A stretch of DNA of 64,000 bases from NCBI GenBank assembly GCA_004123355.1, contig SCHM01000001.1, positions 1,170,001-1,234,000 of the forward strand, read 5' to 3'. Position numbers and translations under genes: made by a program. How positions within the stretch are numbered: the stretch's first letter is position 1; the number at the start of each line of letters is the position of its first letter. This DNA comes from Amphirosellinia nigrospora (taxonomy: Eukaryota > Ascomycota > Sordariomycetes > Xylariales > Xylariaceae). Under the pieces are notes generated by a model that was given only the letters and a program-made list of their open reading frames with translations, was not told the origin of the DNA and did not search any database. Positions 23,927 to 36,608 of the stretch are shown here, in pieces.

Positions 23927-24782
23927 CTTGGCGGTTCTGCTGGGCCTTTACGGATCTCGGGAAGTGGTTGGTTGGAGATGGCGATGGTGTTGAGGTTCTT
24001 GCTCCTTGGGGGATGCAATCTGAGGTGGGGACCTAGGACCTGGCTCTAACCCAGTCGATAGACGCGTGTTTTCTCGGTTAGTCTAATGGGCTATTGGATT
24101 TGTTCTGTGGTGCTACGCTTTGTCATTTGGGCGCTGTCATCTGCTACATGGAGAAGGCCGATGAGATACAAGGGATGAGGCTCACACGATAGGAACTGGG
24201 TGGAGAGAATGGATCTTGATGAGCAGCGAGGCGTGATCGCCTGCATTAGAGTGGTGGTATTGCTTGCCCATGCGCGATGACGCTAGTGGGGAGAATTACT
24301 AGTTGTACTTGGTACCTCACCTGAGAGGTCTCTTATATGTAAACGGCGGTATGGTATACATGCAACTTATGGCTCTAACACGACTGCCTCAGAATCAACT
24401 ACCCAATTTCCCTTCATCTAGCTCTGTCGTTAGACTACATGTCACATTCCTGTGCTCTCTTGTCTCTAATTTGATGTTAGTAGAATGCCTCTTTAATGTG
24501 TACTGAGGCCCTGGGTACGTTCTTGGGTCGGTACAGCCAATAACCGAACACACTATCTCGACACTAACGATTCAGAGATCCACACTTATCCCTTGCCTTC
24601 CGTTCTCTCTGCTGCAATACTTAGGTACCTACCTCCAATCGTGGTGTAGATCCCCCAACCTTGCGTGCCCAGAAAGACGAACAACACATCCAGGAGTCAT
24701 GTTGATGCCTATACCGAGAGCGCGCCTCTAGGAAGAAGCCCGCACGCAGAGGAAGAGACGGCTGGCAGCAAAAGCTCGAGAC
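23927..24782. other. intergenic, divergent promoters
   Basis: Holds the 5' flanks of the unknown minus-strand gene and the ArAE-type gene. A TAGGTACCTACCT motif lies at about 24624. No gene supported. Confidence 0.45.
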
Positions 24783-27700
24783 ATGGCCGGCGACGCCAGT
24801 ACCGATCACCCCGCCAAGAGCACCACTAGCACGAACGGGAATGGCGACAGCGGTAGCGCGAATGCGAATGGTAATGGTAATGGTAATGGGAATGGTGGTG
24901 GTGGTGGTAACAGCAGGCTCAGTGCTGGCGGAGCTACCATGAGCGCATCAAGCACGCCAACGCCAACGCCCATGCCCACATCGCCGCGCCGGACTAGACG
25001 ACCGGCACGTAGCGTAAGTCTCCATCCAAGTTACACCTAATAAGTAATAAGCAACGTCGTCGTCATGCTTGGCTCGCAGTCTTTGAGCCCCTGTTCCCTT
25101 GCCCTTTACTAGTGTGTTTTTTGCTGCCGCTGCCGACCCGGCAAGGCAAGCAAGCGTTCGACGAGCTCGCTGTGCTTCGCTGTGCTGTGCTGTACTAACG
25201 CGATGCCTACGGGACGACAGAAGCTACGCAATGGAACTTGGATCATACCCAACACCGGCGAACGGACGAGACGACAATTCACCCTCCGGAGCCAGAGTTA
25301 CGATGGCCCCGACGACAATGGCCACGAGTCGGTACGCTCCCTCGCCGCCGCCGAGACGCTCCGCGACAAGGCCACCAACGCATGGCACAACCTGACCATC
25401 TCGGCCACCCAGCTATGGGCTTGGATACAATCGCCCAAGGGCAGGGGACCATCAAGTGCTCTATCGCGTACCTGTTGGCCAGCATGGGCACCTTCTGGCA
25501 CCCGGCCGCCAAGTTCCTAGGGCCATGGACGGTAAACATCGTTGCCACCATCGTGACTTATTTCCACCCCGCGAGATCTGCCGGCTCGCAGATCGAGGCT
25601 GTCACCATAGCCATATAGCTGTTCCTCTATGCCATGCTCATAGGCATCTGCTCCATGGCCACCTCGGTGCTGTTTGGCGACGTCTTGGACATGGAGAAGT
25701 TCTCGTATGCTCTCATCTTAATACTGTACATCGGCTTCGGCCTAGGCTTTGTTGGCTGGGTGAAGCAGAGGCTCAATAACCCCCTCGTGAGCGTCGGTGC
25801 CAGCATAGCGTCCATCGGTATCATCACCATCATCACGAAGGAAGGCTCCATCCACAACTCCGTTTTCTCCACCGAGAAAATCGTCCAGTACCTCAAGATT
25901 TTGCTAATGGCCACCATAATATCAACCTTGGTCAACCTTGTTCTCTGGCCCGTGTGGGCCCGACATGCGCTACGTAAGTCTATGCGCACCGCCTCTATCT
26001 CCCTCGGTCGAATGCTGTCCATGATCGCAAATGGCTTTCTGACCGGCGCTGAGGAGGAATTCACCTCTAAATCCTTCAAGGAGGCCTCGGCTACCTACAC
26101 ATCTACCCTGGCGTTGATGAACAAGAACGCGAGGGAAGCCAAATATGAATACTACATTCTGGGGCAGGAGCAGATCTATCGCCATGATAAAGCGGTTCTC
26201 AAGTCAATGGAGGATCTCGCTCAATCTATCGGTGGTCTGAGGAGTGCGGCCAACACTCAGTTCGAGCTTCTCAAAGAAATATCTGCCGGCCCCTTATCCG
26301 CCGGCATACAGATGTCACCAAATACCAACACCTTTTCGCCCGTCTTTGGCCGGTCGTTCTCATCCTCTTCCTCTTGGAAAAGTAACAATCGATTTGAGCA
26401 TCTGTCGACCATAGACGAGGCTTCAAATGAAAGAAGCGATCGGGAAGATGATGCAACCCCTATTCGAACGGTAGAATCTCCCACAGAGGTACGCTCCACA
26501 TTGTCAGACTTCGCGCCCAGGTCACCTTCAGAAATATTCGAGCTCTTTATAACGCTTCTGGGGCCGTCTATGAAATCATTAGTGTACACCATGTCGGAGA
26601 TACTGAAGCAGCCGCCCTTTGATGCACCAGGCTCGCCTATTGAGTTGAATGAGCAATTCAAACATAGTCTGAATGAAGCCGTCAGCTTATACAACGAATC
26701 GAGGGTAAAGCACTCGAGGAACTATATAGAACCATCGAGAATGCAAGATCGACATCCGAGTCCATTCAAGCCGACTTTGAAGAGGTGGCAGCAGCGTGTG
26801 GACATTTCTCTTTCAGTCTACTGAGTTTTGCCGACGAAACGCAGAAGTACCTAGACGCGATCGAAGAGTTAAAATACATTAGCGAGCAAGGCAAGCGTAC
26901 ATGGAGCTGTTGAAGATCTGGAATATGATCGGAGCTCTATGGAAATCACGCAAAGTGGCGAACGGCGATCCGGAGCGACAAGCGTGACGAAGCCTATCAG
27001 GCGGATGAGGCAGTCACAACTACCTCGAGGAATCCCCAAGGTAATGAAAGATCGCGATAGTATACTTCGATGGGACAATGCACCCGGCGATGGGTTTTTG
27101 GAATGCCATTGTTCGAACTTTGTCTCCTGTCATTTGGAGGTGTCTCAAGTTTGTCGCGCGAGACGACAGTATGGTACTTGGTCCTCGAATTTGATTTCAT
27201 TCGCTGATAACTATTCTAGTTCGTTTCGGATTAAAAGTCGGCATCGGTGCTACTCTTTACGCCATGTTTTGCGTTTATTCCCGGACCATGGATATCTACA
27301 AACACTGGCGTGGGAATGGGACTTCTATCTTTCATGATTGTCTGCTCCATGACGGTGGGTGCGTCCAATGCTACGGGTTTGGCTCGTTTCACAGGCACAG
27401 TCATGGCGCAGTATTTGTGGTGATCAACTGGTTAAGCAGACGGAAACGCCGTAGGCTTAGCTTTACTCGGCTGGGCTGTCCTTTGGCGCATTCTACATTA
27501 TGGTGGATCGTGGTAATGCGCCGTTCGGTCGCTTCATATTGCTAAGCTACAACGTGTCTTCTTTATACGCATATTCGCTCTCCCAGAACGTTGAGGATGA
27601 CGATGACGATGAGGTGTATTCATCCAAGAATCAGAGAGATTGCCTTCCACAGAGTGGTTGCTGTTGCTATCGGTATCATCTGGGGCTTGATCTCTGCGCC

Positions 27701-28479
27701 ATATGGGCCTTACCGGCACGCCAGAAGTTCAAGGAGGGTCTGGCCGTATTGTATTTACAGATGGGCCTTATCTGGAGAAGAGGACCACTGGCTATCCTCC
27801 TACGTAATGATGCGACGTTCACCAGCTATATGAAGCTGGGCGAGCAGGCCGCGATGCAGCGCTACGCCACGCAGCTACAAACACTCCGCACGGCGCAATA
27901 ATGAGTACGAGCTACGCGGGCCGTTCCCCGTTCGACTCGTATGGCCGCATCATGGCGTCCACACAGCGCGTGCTCGATGCGTTCCATGCTATGAGCCTGG
28001 TCACGCAAAAACACGGCCGCCTGAGCGAGGGAGAGAAGGCTCTCCTGAACCACACAGCCGAGGAACGCGCCCAGCTTTGCGATCGTATTTGCCACGTATT
28101 TGAAGTCCTTGCATCGAGCGTGATGCTAGAGTATCCACTCACAGATGTCATACCTAGCGTCATGGTGATTCGTGATAAGTTACTAGGAAAATTTTCCGGT
28201 TTCCGGAAAGAGCATAACGCGTCGGTGGAAGGACGACGTCCGACGAGGAGGGAGGTGAGAATAGAAATAGCAACGGGAAGAGGAAAAGGACCAGCACGAT
28301 GTTGGGCGCTATGGGACAGGTACCCGACCTCGGCGACGTCACGCTCGAGGAGCCGGACTATGCCTTGCTTTATGCATACGCCCTGGTTACGGGCCAGGTG
28401 GCCAAGGAGCTCAAGGTTGTCGAAGGAACTCGAAGGTCTCTTTGGGAGGCTTGACGAAGATGCCATGCTATTGGAATAG
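24783..28479 (+). CDS. ArAE/FUSC-like multi-TM membrane protein, reading frame heavily interrupted
   Basis: Matches the fungal family with a putative 6-TM N-terminal domain (ArAE_2_N), a central FUSC-like second membrane block and an ArAE_2 C-terminal domain; transport role and substrate are unproven. Exon 1 is 24783-25013 (NGNG and poly-Gly low complexity). The intron is 25014-25220; exon 2 begins KLRNGTWIIPN. Conserved stretches include ASMGTFWHP, YFHPARS, LGFVGWVKQRL, SIGGLRSAANTQFELLKE, then GVGMGLLSFMIVCSMTVGAS, GNAPFGRFILLSYN, ARQKFKEGLAVLYLQMGLIW and finally LEGLFGRLDEDAMLLE. An intron lies at about 27169-27219. At least ten frame jumps occur, at about 25440, 26707, 26909, 26980, 27268, 27405, 27440, 27481, 27615, 27695, 27923 and 28424. 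Most sit at homopolymers. An in-frame TAG at 25616-25618 sits inside a conserved helix and is not an indel. It may be a pseudogene or may reflect consensus error. Confidence 0.75.
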
Positions 28480-31400
28480 ATATATATATATTAGGTACAC
28501 CCACTAGCTGGCTAGCTAGATTGGAGGGCTACGTTAGATTACGGTCGTTATTAGATACCTTTGGTTGATCATTTTATCATGCCTTATAGCGTTACTGTTG
28601 AGAAGGCACTTGGAGTTATTTATTTAGATATTATTCACAAGGTTTCTTTGACTCGGGAAACTGATGGTCTATCTAACCTAGCACGTCGCGAATAATGAAA
28701 TGACATGATGATATCTGTCTGGTCTTTGTGCTGTCATGATGTTATGTGCTTTTGGGATCGTCTCTTTCTTTATATATATATACCTTATATAGCCCAACCC
28801 GTTAAAGACAACCAGTTACTCACTCAGCTAGAAGGGTAGCATACATACATAGGTATCGAAGGTAGAAAAAGGAAGAAAAGTAGCGCAGACCATGTTCGAG
28901 AACTACAACCTTTTTTTTTTGGTTGCATCTACCTCGTATGTGCCTGAATTTTTGGGAGATTTGGATATATTTACGTTTATGGCGGCGCACCGGTGAATGT
29001 GCCCTGGGCATTGTTGTCCAGTGAAGCAGGAGGTGTGAGAAGGTCCCTGTTCGCCTACCTACCTGCCTACCTAATGAACGAGCGAGATATCCGAAGATAG
29101 ACACTATTTTGTCCCTCTCACTCGTCCCATTCATCAATCAGGTCATGTAGGTACTTTTGTAGGGCTGAAACGCGGGCCAGGATGGAATTAGGACTCACTC
29201 ACTCCCTCAGTCAGTCACTCGCTCGCTCGCTCACCCCACTATAGCACGAGCGAGTCTATACAGCAAGCCGGACATCGTGACGCCCCAGCAAGGGAGATCT
29301 ATTCTCGTGTCGGTTTAGCCCATTTGTCTATGTTTAGAAATAGTTCGGTAGTTTTGTCCCGAGGAACCTTTCGCTCTTGAGAGCAAGCAGGGCGCAGATC
29401 GCGCGATTGTATAATAGCGGTACAACATGCCCTATGACGCACGAGGCGTATGAAAGCAATGTTAGTTAGACTTGGGACTTTTTTACTTATCATTGTTAAA
29501 AATGATAGGGCTGAGGTGTTGTGAGAGGTGGATTGACCGCATCGCTATATGTTAAGTTTCCTATCATGAAACAAAACATCTATCCCTTCCTTCCTGCTAT
29601 CTCGTAAGTGCCCACGCAGGTTTGGTTCCAAGATAGATAACTCTATCCACCAAGCAAACCTCCAAAGAAATCGAGCAGCGATGCACACAGTAAGCAAGCT
29701 CTTCAGCTCTTCTGGTCAGTTCAGTTTAGCTTTAGTTAGTTTGATCCAAACCGGTCCGATTCCGCGGTATCTACTTACACAGGTTAGGCGCCCGCACATC
29801 TCCCGCTCACCGCGAGCCAAGTAGTATGGCGCGCCGCTTCAGCGCATGCACGGCACGGCACCGTAAATTCAAGCCTCTACCTAGTTCACGTAAGGGCTAA
29901 TTAGCTCGAAATCCGGTTCGGATCGGATCAACCGAAAGGAACTCGCCTCGCAGCTCGTTTCCGAAAATACATCCCCGCCACCCCTTAAAACAAATCATGA
30001 ATCTATCGCGACCGAAACGAAACAAGGCCACACTGGGTCGAGATGGCTATTTGTCCATCATCATCAATCGGTCGGGAGCGAGAGAAAGAGAGAGAGAGAG
30101 AGAGAGGTCCCGTATGAGATCAGCAGAGGAGGAATAGACGTCTTCGGGCCCGTGTGAACGTCTCACTAAGAAATGAAAAGCCGCCATTTTCCCCGGCCCG
30201 GAACCGACATTCGGTCCCGGATGCTCTGCCCCCAACTTTTGTCTACCCACTTCTCACCCCCTCCCAACTTTAGCTTTAGAGACCCAGAAATTTAGACTAC
30301 ATAATAACCTTACTTTTTCATGTGCGGCGGGGGCGCGGCTCTTGCTTGCCTGCCGAGAGAGACCCGATCAGACGGTACTATTTTCAGGGAAGGATGATGG
30401 ATGTTTCGTAATCCACTTTTCTTTCCCCTCGTCTTTTTCTGTTCAGTTGATTGATTGATTCATCACTCATGATGACGGTCACAGTGATGATGACTATGCT
30501 AATGGTGACAGGCGTTGTTGCCCGCGCTCCCTCCCTGGAATTGCAAGGGGGCTTGTCGAGCTCGGGATTCGTAGTCAAGTCGAGGTCTGTGATCGCCTCT
30601 TCCTCATAGGATTCAAGTTCACCTTAGTTGTATGTGTATAGCTTTTGACTGTCTCCCTCTCGCTACCCAGCCCGTGAATAAACTATGCATGCAAACCTAA
30701 GCGAGGGCCACGATTCTCCCAAGCCCCAGAAGTCGGGTCGTGGCGCATCTGCGCTTCTGTTTTTGGTCACTCCTGCGCCATTCGCGGCCTGATACGTCAA
30801 TTGTTTCTGCATCAGGAGGGGACACCTGTAAGAAGGACCAATAAGAGATGTCTTGGCTCCTCTACAAGCCTCCCAGTGCAGCTGAAGCGGCATGGAAACG
30901 TCACATCCTAGGATTCTATGCATAGAAGTAAGTAGTACCCAGGTTGACAGCAAACTCGGGGATAACCACCCCTATAACGACGACGGGAATTTTGGGCTGT
31001 GGTTACCACCTACCTAACGTAGGTTCGAGCATGAAAAAGGACGCCTAATCTCTGCACCGTTGCGGCGCGAAATCCGGCTTGAGGAAGTTTGACTAAGCCA
31101 ACCCAAGCTTTCGACGCGCCCTGGTGAAGTAGTAGCCAGCCGAGCCCGGATCTAATCTCGACTACTCCCTTCCCACCGCTAACTACCACATGGTGTATAG
31201 GGACCTTGCATCGTCGTGGGGAGGCTCGGCCCGTGCGCTACGAGGAGGCTGAGAGCATACTTGTAACAAGGGCGGCTCCACTATCTGTCCGATGAAGCGG
31301 TATACCCAGCCGGAGGCATGCCACCATGGAGTTCTCGGTCGGTAGACGTGGTGTTTCCCTGTTTGCTGACAGGGGAGGGCACCCGTGCTTAGACTAGACT

Positions 31401-32073
31401 GGACTGCAACACCCACTAAAAGTCTTCATTTTTGGAGAACTCTCGATAAGCCTTACCAAGAGATCGCCCACCGGGTTCATGATCTCCTTACTACCTTCAG
31501 ATTAAGGCGAGCCCATACAAAATGCGTACTGTACGTAGTACGTTGTATCTAGTATCTATATATAGGGCTGAGAGGCAGGGCCTGTTTCGTCGCACTAATT
31601 ATGCCATCTGAGTTCCATGAAACGAGATGGTTGCTCATACTTGGTATGTGTGAGTGAGGCCGTGACGATAGACTGCATCATCTAGTTTTGTTTGTTTGAC
31701 TACATCTTTTTTTAGGGCCCGACAGCAGCGCTTGGGTTACATGGTCGTACAGCCCAGCCCAACCTCAGCCCTTGTCAAGCTGCGTGGTCGGCATTACACT
31801 GAAGACCTTCGAGGATACAATTTATAAAATGCATTGGCGTGACACCTGGGGATGACAGGCTGAGAGAGACAACTCACAGAAGCTAAGCTGGGCAGGTCTA
31901 ATCAGCGCATATATACCCTCAGGTGTATATCGATCTTCTCGGGTGATAACGTCATAGCAACAAATCTGACTTTACCCGACTTTTTGTTCTGAAGGTTAAT
32001 ACCTTCTGCCATTTGACCTACTCGCCCACGCCTGTCGCTACGTGAAAAGGAGCGGTTTTCACCAAAAGCGAGA
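28480..32073. other. 3.6-kb gap without convincing genes
   Basis: Open frames here are short and lack coding character. Simple repeats include (TA)n near 28770-28785, a CTCA/GCTC-type tetranucleotide stretch at about 29193-29235, and an (AG)n run at 30086-30106. CCTACCTACCTGCCTACCTA lies near 29056. Several AT-richer stretches could be promoters for the DUF3632 gene. No tRNA or transposon recognised. Confidence 0.45.
30086..30106. repeat. (AG)n microsatellite
   Basis: About ten AG units, preceded by an imperfect purine stretch. Simple sequence only. Confidence 0.85.
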
Positions 32074-33202
32074 ATGTCTATGCCAGGTGGACGCCGTACC
32101 AGCGGCGGAGCGCCATCTTCGATGCCTGAGCCGACTATGGACGACGAGCTCCTGGAAGAATATGCTGATTTTTGCCCATATGCGTACCACCGATGAAGCC
32201 CGTGCCCGAGCAGGCGATGTCCGCGGTCTTTGGACGTCAGCTAACAATACGATTTCACATCTATCCTCCCATTTTGTCACAGAGCCACACGTCGATTTCA
32301 GCGGCGGTTGGACTTTCCAGCTGCAAAACCTATGGCATCTCTATTATGTCACCGGGAAACACTGCTCAGAAAATCTAGTGGCCCCGGCTGTTCTCCAGCT
32401 TATCGAAACTTCGCAGCGAGGTCTGCTAGCACGCAACCAGATTGACAACACTGGTGCCGTGAAGTCGAGCATGCCCCGTTGTCGTCCGGGTCGGCAACCA
32501 CATCATACACCAGTACCTCTGGCAGACTTGCCCTTCCTCGTGCCAGATATGACAGCTACTGGATTCAAGACTGCGCACGAATGAGTTGCAGCCAGCGAGT
32601 CAGGATCAACTCTTTCTGGGCATCTCTTGCGGCGGCTAGCTCAGCCTCTTGGTCATATGGGCTATGCCGGATCGCGCTCATGGTCCTACGCGATACGTTA
32701 GAGACCCAGCGGCCACTTGTCAGGGCTGGCGTCGAACCAGGCGGCGAAGACAGCGAGAGCGCGGGAAGGACAATCGACATGTTGACGATCGCGGACTTGC
32801 TACGCGCCGCCAACGCGTGGCTTGAGCGGGCCGGGACCAGGATCACGCAACTATGCGAGGTTGGTGATGGCAACACGACGACGGGGTTAGCCATACCGGT
32901 GCCAGAGGACGTGAGCCGCCCGGGACCATTGGCTCAAGCAGCTGGCATACAGGCGGTCCCGGGGGTTTCAGCTCGCAACGGTGGTTCTTCTGGCTGCAAC
33001 GTCTAGACGAAATAGGGGCCGAAACATCTCCCAAGGACCGGGGGCCAGCTCGGCCATGGGGATGACATCGCCGTTCGTACAGAGGGTACGCGAAGAGAAG
33101 CAGCTGGCGCGGCGGGTGACGTACAACATGATCTATACGGCGAGCCAGTCGAATTCGACAATAGTACAAGACCTCATGAGGATGGGCAGAGTGCCGCTAT
33201 GA
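32074..33202 (+). CDS. DUF3632 family protein, frame interrupted
   Basis: Function unknown; the family is a fungal-specific helical protein of about 250-380 residues. The start at 32074 gives TMDDELLEEYADF, then a shift at about 32170 leads to HMRTTDEARARAGDVRGLW and GWTFQLQNLWHLYY. After the conserved DLPFLVPDMTA a shift at about 32553 leads to YWIQDCARMSCSQRVRINSF, CRIALMVLRDTLETQRPL, MLTIADLLRAANAWLERAG and SSQRWFFWLQRLDEIG. The last needs another shift at the G run near 32957. The final helix ARRVTYNMIYTASQSNSTIV ends at 33202 after a further shift. The sites at 32553 and 32957 are one base short in a homopolymer; the T run at about 32170 reads as one base too many. The start is uncertain; an upstream frame opens at 32042. 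Confidence 0.65.
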
Positions 33203-34260
33203 TTTATGATGGGATAAGGCAATGAGGAGAAGATGAGGCTCATGATGAGGGTAGGTTACGAGAAGTCGATGAGGGCGTTGCCACGCAGATTCTCGTATGA
33301 TACAGGTGGATTTGACTTGATTATAGAGACTTCTGTTGGGTGTATTATTATTATGTTACTGTTTCCTGTTCGTATTGACGAGTTCAACACTGGAGCGTGG
33401 AGTGTGAAGTATAGGTAGGAACAAATAGGTACTGAGAAAATAGGATGCATGTATTTAGATGAAGCAGGGCGTGCATGTGCTTTCTGAATTTACATTAGGT
33501 ATCGAGAGAAACTACGTGTCTGGCGACAATTTGTACTTCCTTCCGTGAGTTGTAAGTAGATGAGAGCTCAAGAGGACTAATTCAACTGATATTCAACTGA
33601 TATTCAACTGACATCAGCTGGTGAAACCTTACCTAAGCATTTCACCGTTGCCGTTAGCGCACTTACGTACCACTTATACCAAACCCAGACTGGACTTAGA
33701 CCCAAACTAGCGGACCCTTGATCCTAGTCGGACAGTGGGACGATCAACCGCGACAGGGATGGCATGAGGTGCATTGCACCAGTAATGGAGGCTGAATGAA
33801 AGCTGTCCTCAATCTTTCGAGGTTGCGGCGCCCTCAGACCTGTGAACATATCTGCGAACATACCTGAGCTGGATTAATCCCTTTCCCGCTCCCGTGACGG
33901 CCTGCGATTGTAGATATTCTGTTCGTACAAAAGGCAATTCTACACTATCGACTTAATCGCCGTCGAATTCCACATCCTCTGCATCGAATCCAACCCTGAT
34001 CGAACCTCGGATACGTGCTGCTCCTGCGCCATCTTGGGGAAGTTGTTGTTGGTCTTATAATATTAGGCATCTGGACACAAGCAGGCGACAGAACAGGCCG
34101 AGAGTAAAAATAAACGAGCTTTTATCTGGAATTGAGTTGATTGGCCCCGGTGTCCAGCTGCTCGTGTGACGGCAACACCGGCGCAAGCGACTGTGTATTG
34201 CGACCAGGGGCCTGAGACCGACAGTAGAGGATCGAGTTGAGAAGACAATTACGGGCGGCC
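33203..34260. other. intergenic with 11-bp triple repeat
   Basis: No gene supported. Three exact-to-near tandem copies of attcaactgat lie at 33580-33612. The rest is the 5' flank of ERV41. Confidence 0.5.
33580..33612. repeat. three tandem copies of an 11-bp unit
   Basis: The unit attcaactgat is repeated three times head to tail, the last with one change. Likely slippage; no coding. Confidence 0.8.
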
Positions 34261-35538
34261 ATGATGAACGGCTACGACGAGAAGCGTCACTACGCTGACG
34301 AGCCAGAGCCCGGCAACTTCGTGCGCGCCTTCGATGCCTTCCGTAGGAATACCCTGTCCCTTGTACACCCCAAGCAAGTAAACAAGCAGATATGCTGATA
34401 ATATTGCCCCTCGATAGCAAAGGCGAAGCCTCAGTACGTAACCCGCACATCCGGCGGCGGAAAGTGGACCGTCGCCATGATCATCGTGTCTGCCGTGCTA
34501 TTCTGGTCCGAAGTATCACGGTGGTGGCAGGGCGAGGAAGATCACACATTCAGCGTCGAGAAGGGCGTAGGGCACAGCATGCAGATCAACCTGGATGTGG
34601 TATTGAAGATGAACTGCAAGGACCTGCACGTCAACGTCCAGGACGCGGCGGGCGACCGAATCCTAGCTGCGTCGCGGCTGCAGGAGGACGCGACGCGGTG
34701 GTCGGACTGGGTCGACCACAAAGGCCTACACAAGCTCGGCCGCGACAGCCAAGGGCGCGCCGACACGGGCGCCGGCTGGCATGATGAGGGTTTCGGAGAG
34801 GCCCACGTCCACGATATCGTCGCCATGGGCCGCAAGTCCGCCCGCTGGGCGAAAACACCCCGCCTCGGCCGCGGCACGCACGCCGACAGCTGCCGTATCT
34901 ACGGCTCCCTCGACCTGAACCGGGTCCAGGGCGACTTCCACATCACGGCGCGTGGTCACGGCTACCAGGAGATGTTCGCCGAGCACCTGGACCACAAAGG
35001 TAGGTCTTCTTCAACACCAACACCCAGAGAACAAGAACCGCCCGCTAACAGAATGATCGACTAACAGCCTTCAACTTCTCCCACGTCATCTCAGAGCTCT
35101 CCTTCGGACCGTACTACCCATCCCTCGTAAACCCCCTCGACCGAACCATCAACGTAGCAGAAGCGCACTTCCATAAGTTCCAATACTTCATGTCGGTCGT
35201 GCCCACCATCTACACCGTGGCCGGCGGCAGCGCGCGCACCAAAACCATCTTCACGAACCAGTACGCCGTGACGGAGCAGAGCAAGGAGGTCAACGAGCGC
35301 ATGGTCCCGGGCCTGTTCTTCAAGTACGACATCGAGCCGATCCTGCTCTCGGTCGAGGAGCGCCGCGACGGCGTCCTGACCTTCCTCGTCAAGGTCGTCA
35401 ACGTCCTCTCCGGCGTCCTCGTCGCCGGCCACTGGGGCTTCACCACTCACCGAGTGGCTCCGCGAGGCCATCGGGCGCCGCAGGAAGAGCGGGCGCAGCG
35501 AGGGTATGATTGGCGCCAAGAGTGGCTATGATGATTGA
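34261..35538 (+). CDS. ERV41: ERV41, COPII vesicle cargo receptor (ERGIC2-like)
   Basis: Exons: 34261-34342, 34418-34999 and 35068 to the end. The N-terminus MMNGYDEKRHYADEP leads to FDAFPKAKPQYVTRTSGGGKW and TM1 (MIIVSAVLFWSEV). The lumenal domain includes INLDVVLKMNCKDLHVNVQD, ADSCRIYGSLDLNRVQGDFHITARGHG, HVISELSFGPYYPSLVNPLD and QYFMSVVPTIYTV. It closes with FFKYDIEPILLSVEERRDG and TM2 (LVKVVNVLSGVLVAGHW). Erv41 pairs with Erv46 to return ER proteins from the Golgi by COPI/COPII cycling. The literal frame ends at 35531 with an unrelated tail. A jump near 35447 gives EWLREAIGRRRKSGRSEGM and a stop at 35538, a better basic cytosolic tail. Confidence 0.92.
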
Positions 35539-36608
35539 TGTATCGGTCGATAGATTGATCTCACTTTGAGAATGGGGGGTATCGGTGGATTGACGAGACC
35601 CTATCCGTCTACCTACCATGATGTAAAGAACGCATGAATAGGCCACATTAAACAGGAGTTCCGGTTGCTCTTCTTTCTCTTTCTCGTGTCCGGTTTCACT
35701 TTTCTTTGATCTATCTATATTCATCTACCCCCGCTACCGCCTACACAAGCTAGTTTCATGAGGCGAGGTAAACAACACATGTATGTTTTCCCCAACTAGC
35801 GCATATAGTTGAATAGAAAGGGGGGGAAAAGGTTCCATATCTCTCTTATCCAAGGCGAATCAAGTGAATGAATAAACACATTGTTTATGATTTTTAAGTC
35901 TCAAATAAGAAGCAGATGACAGGCGGCTTTATCAATTGACTCGCTAGCTAGTTCCGACCTTCGTCCCTGATGCGACATAGCCCAAAGATCAAAATTGCGT
36001 GAGAAACCAACAGGTTTACCATTTCAGACCCTACCGATTAAAACGTAAATAGGTAGATTGCCCATATGTCAACGAAGAACGAGTCTAGTTCAATTCACGA
36101 TTCAATAAAGACAATAGTAAGCAAATCCGGATGTCATACCCTAAGATACAGACCACTAGACCTATCACACACATCGTGGTAAAAAATATTACCATGTCCA
36201 TAAGTATGCTTCGCCATCTGGATTTAAGCTCAATGCGTACTAGCAAGACGCGTCGACTTAAGAATGCAGTGTGTCCAGACGAGGCATGGCATATATACTG
36301 TAGTAGTAAAGGAGACTCAATTTAAGTACCTAGCAAGCCCAGAGCAACCCAGCATATTCAGTCGCAATTCATTCTGTTAACGAGTGTATCAAGAATACAT
36401 TTCATCGGAAGACATGGCCCCACTGGTATTGAATCCAGTGGCCTACGGCCGACGTAGAGTAGAGGAGATCGGGGAAAAAAACAAGATCCGTGAAACCGAA
36501 CGCTGCGAAAAGAACCGACATATCACACAGCAGTGAATTTATTTACCTGCCAATCATTCAGAAGGAATCGCGTACCAGTAAGGCTGTAGCAGCACTTTTT
36601 GCGCTAAG
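35539..36608. other. intergenic between convergent genes
   Basis: 3' flanks of ERV41 (plus) and NBR1 (minus). AT-richer than the genes. No coding or RNA feature recognised. Confidence 0.5.

Noticed and set aside
30047-30250. Minus-strand frame over the (AG)n run
   Set aside because: Created by the simple repeat (Ser-Leu run); not a gene.
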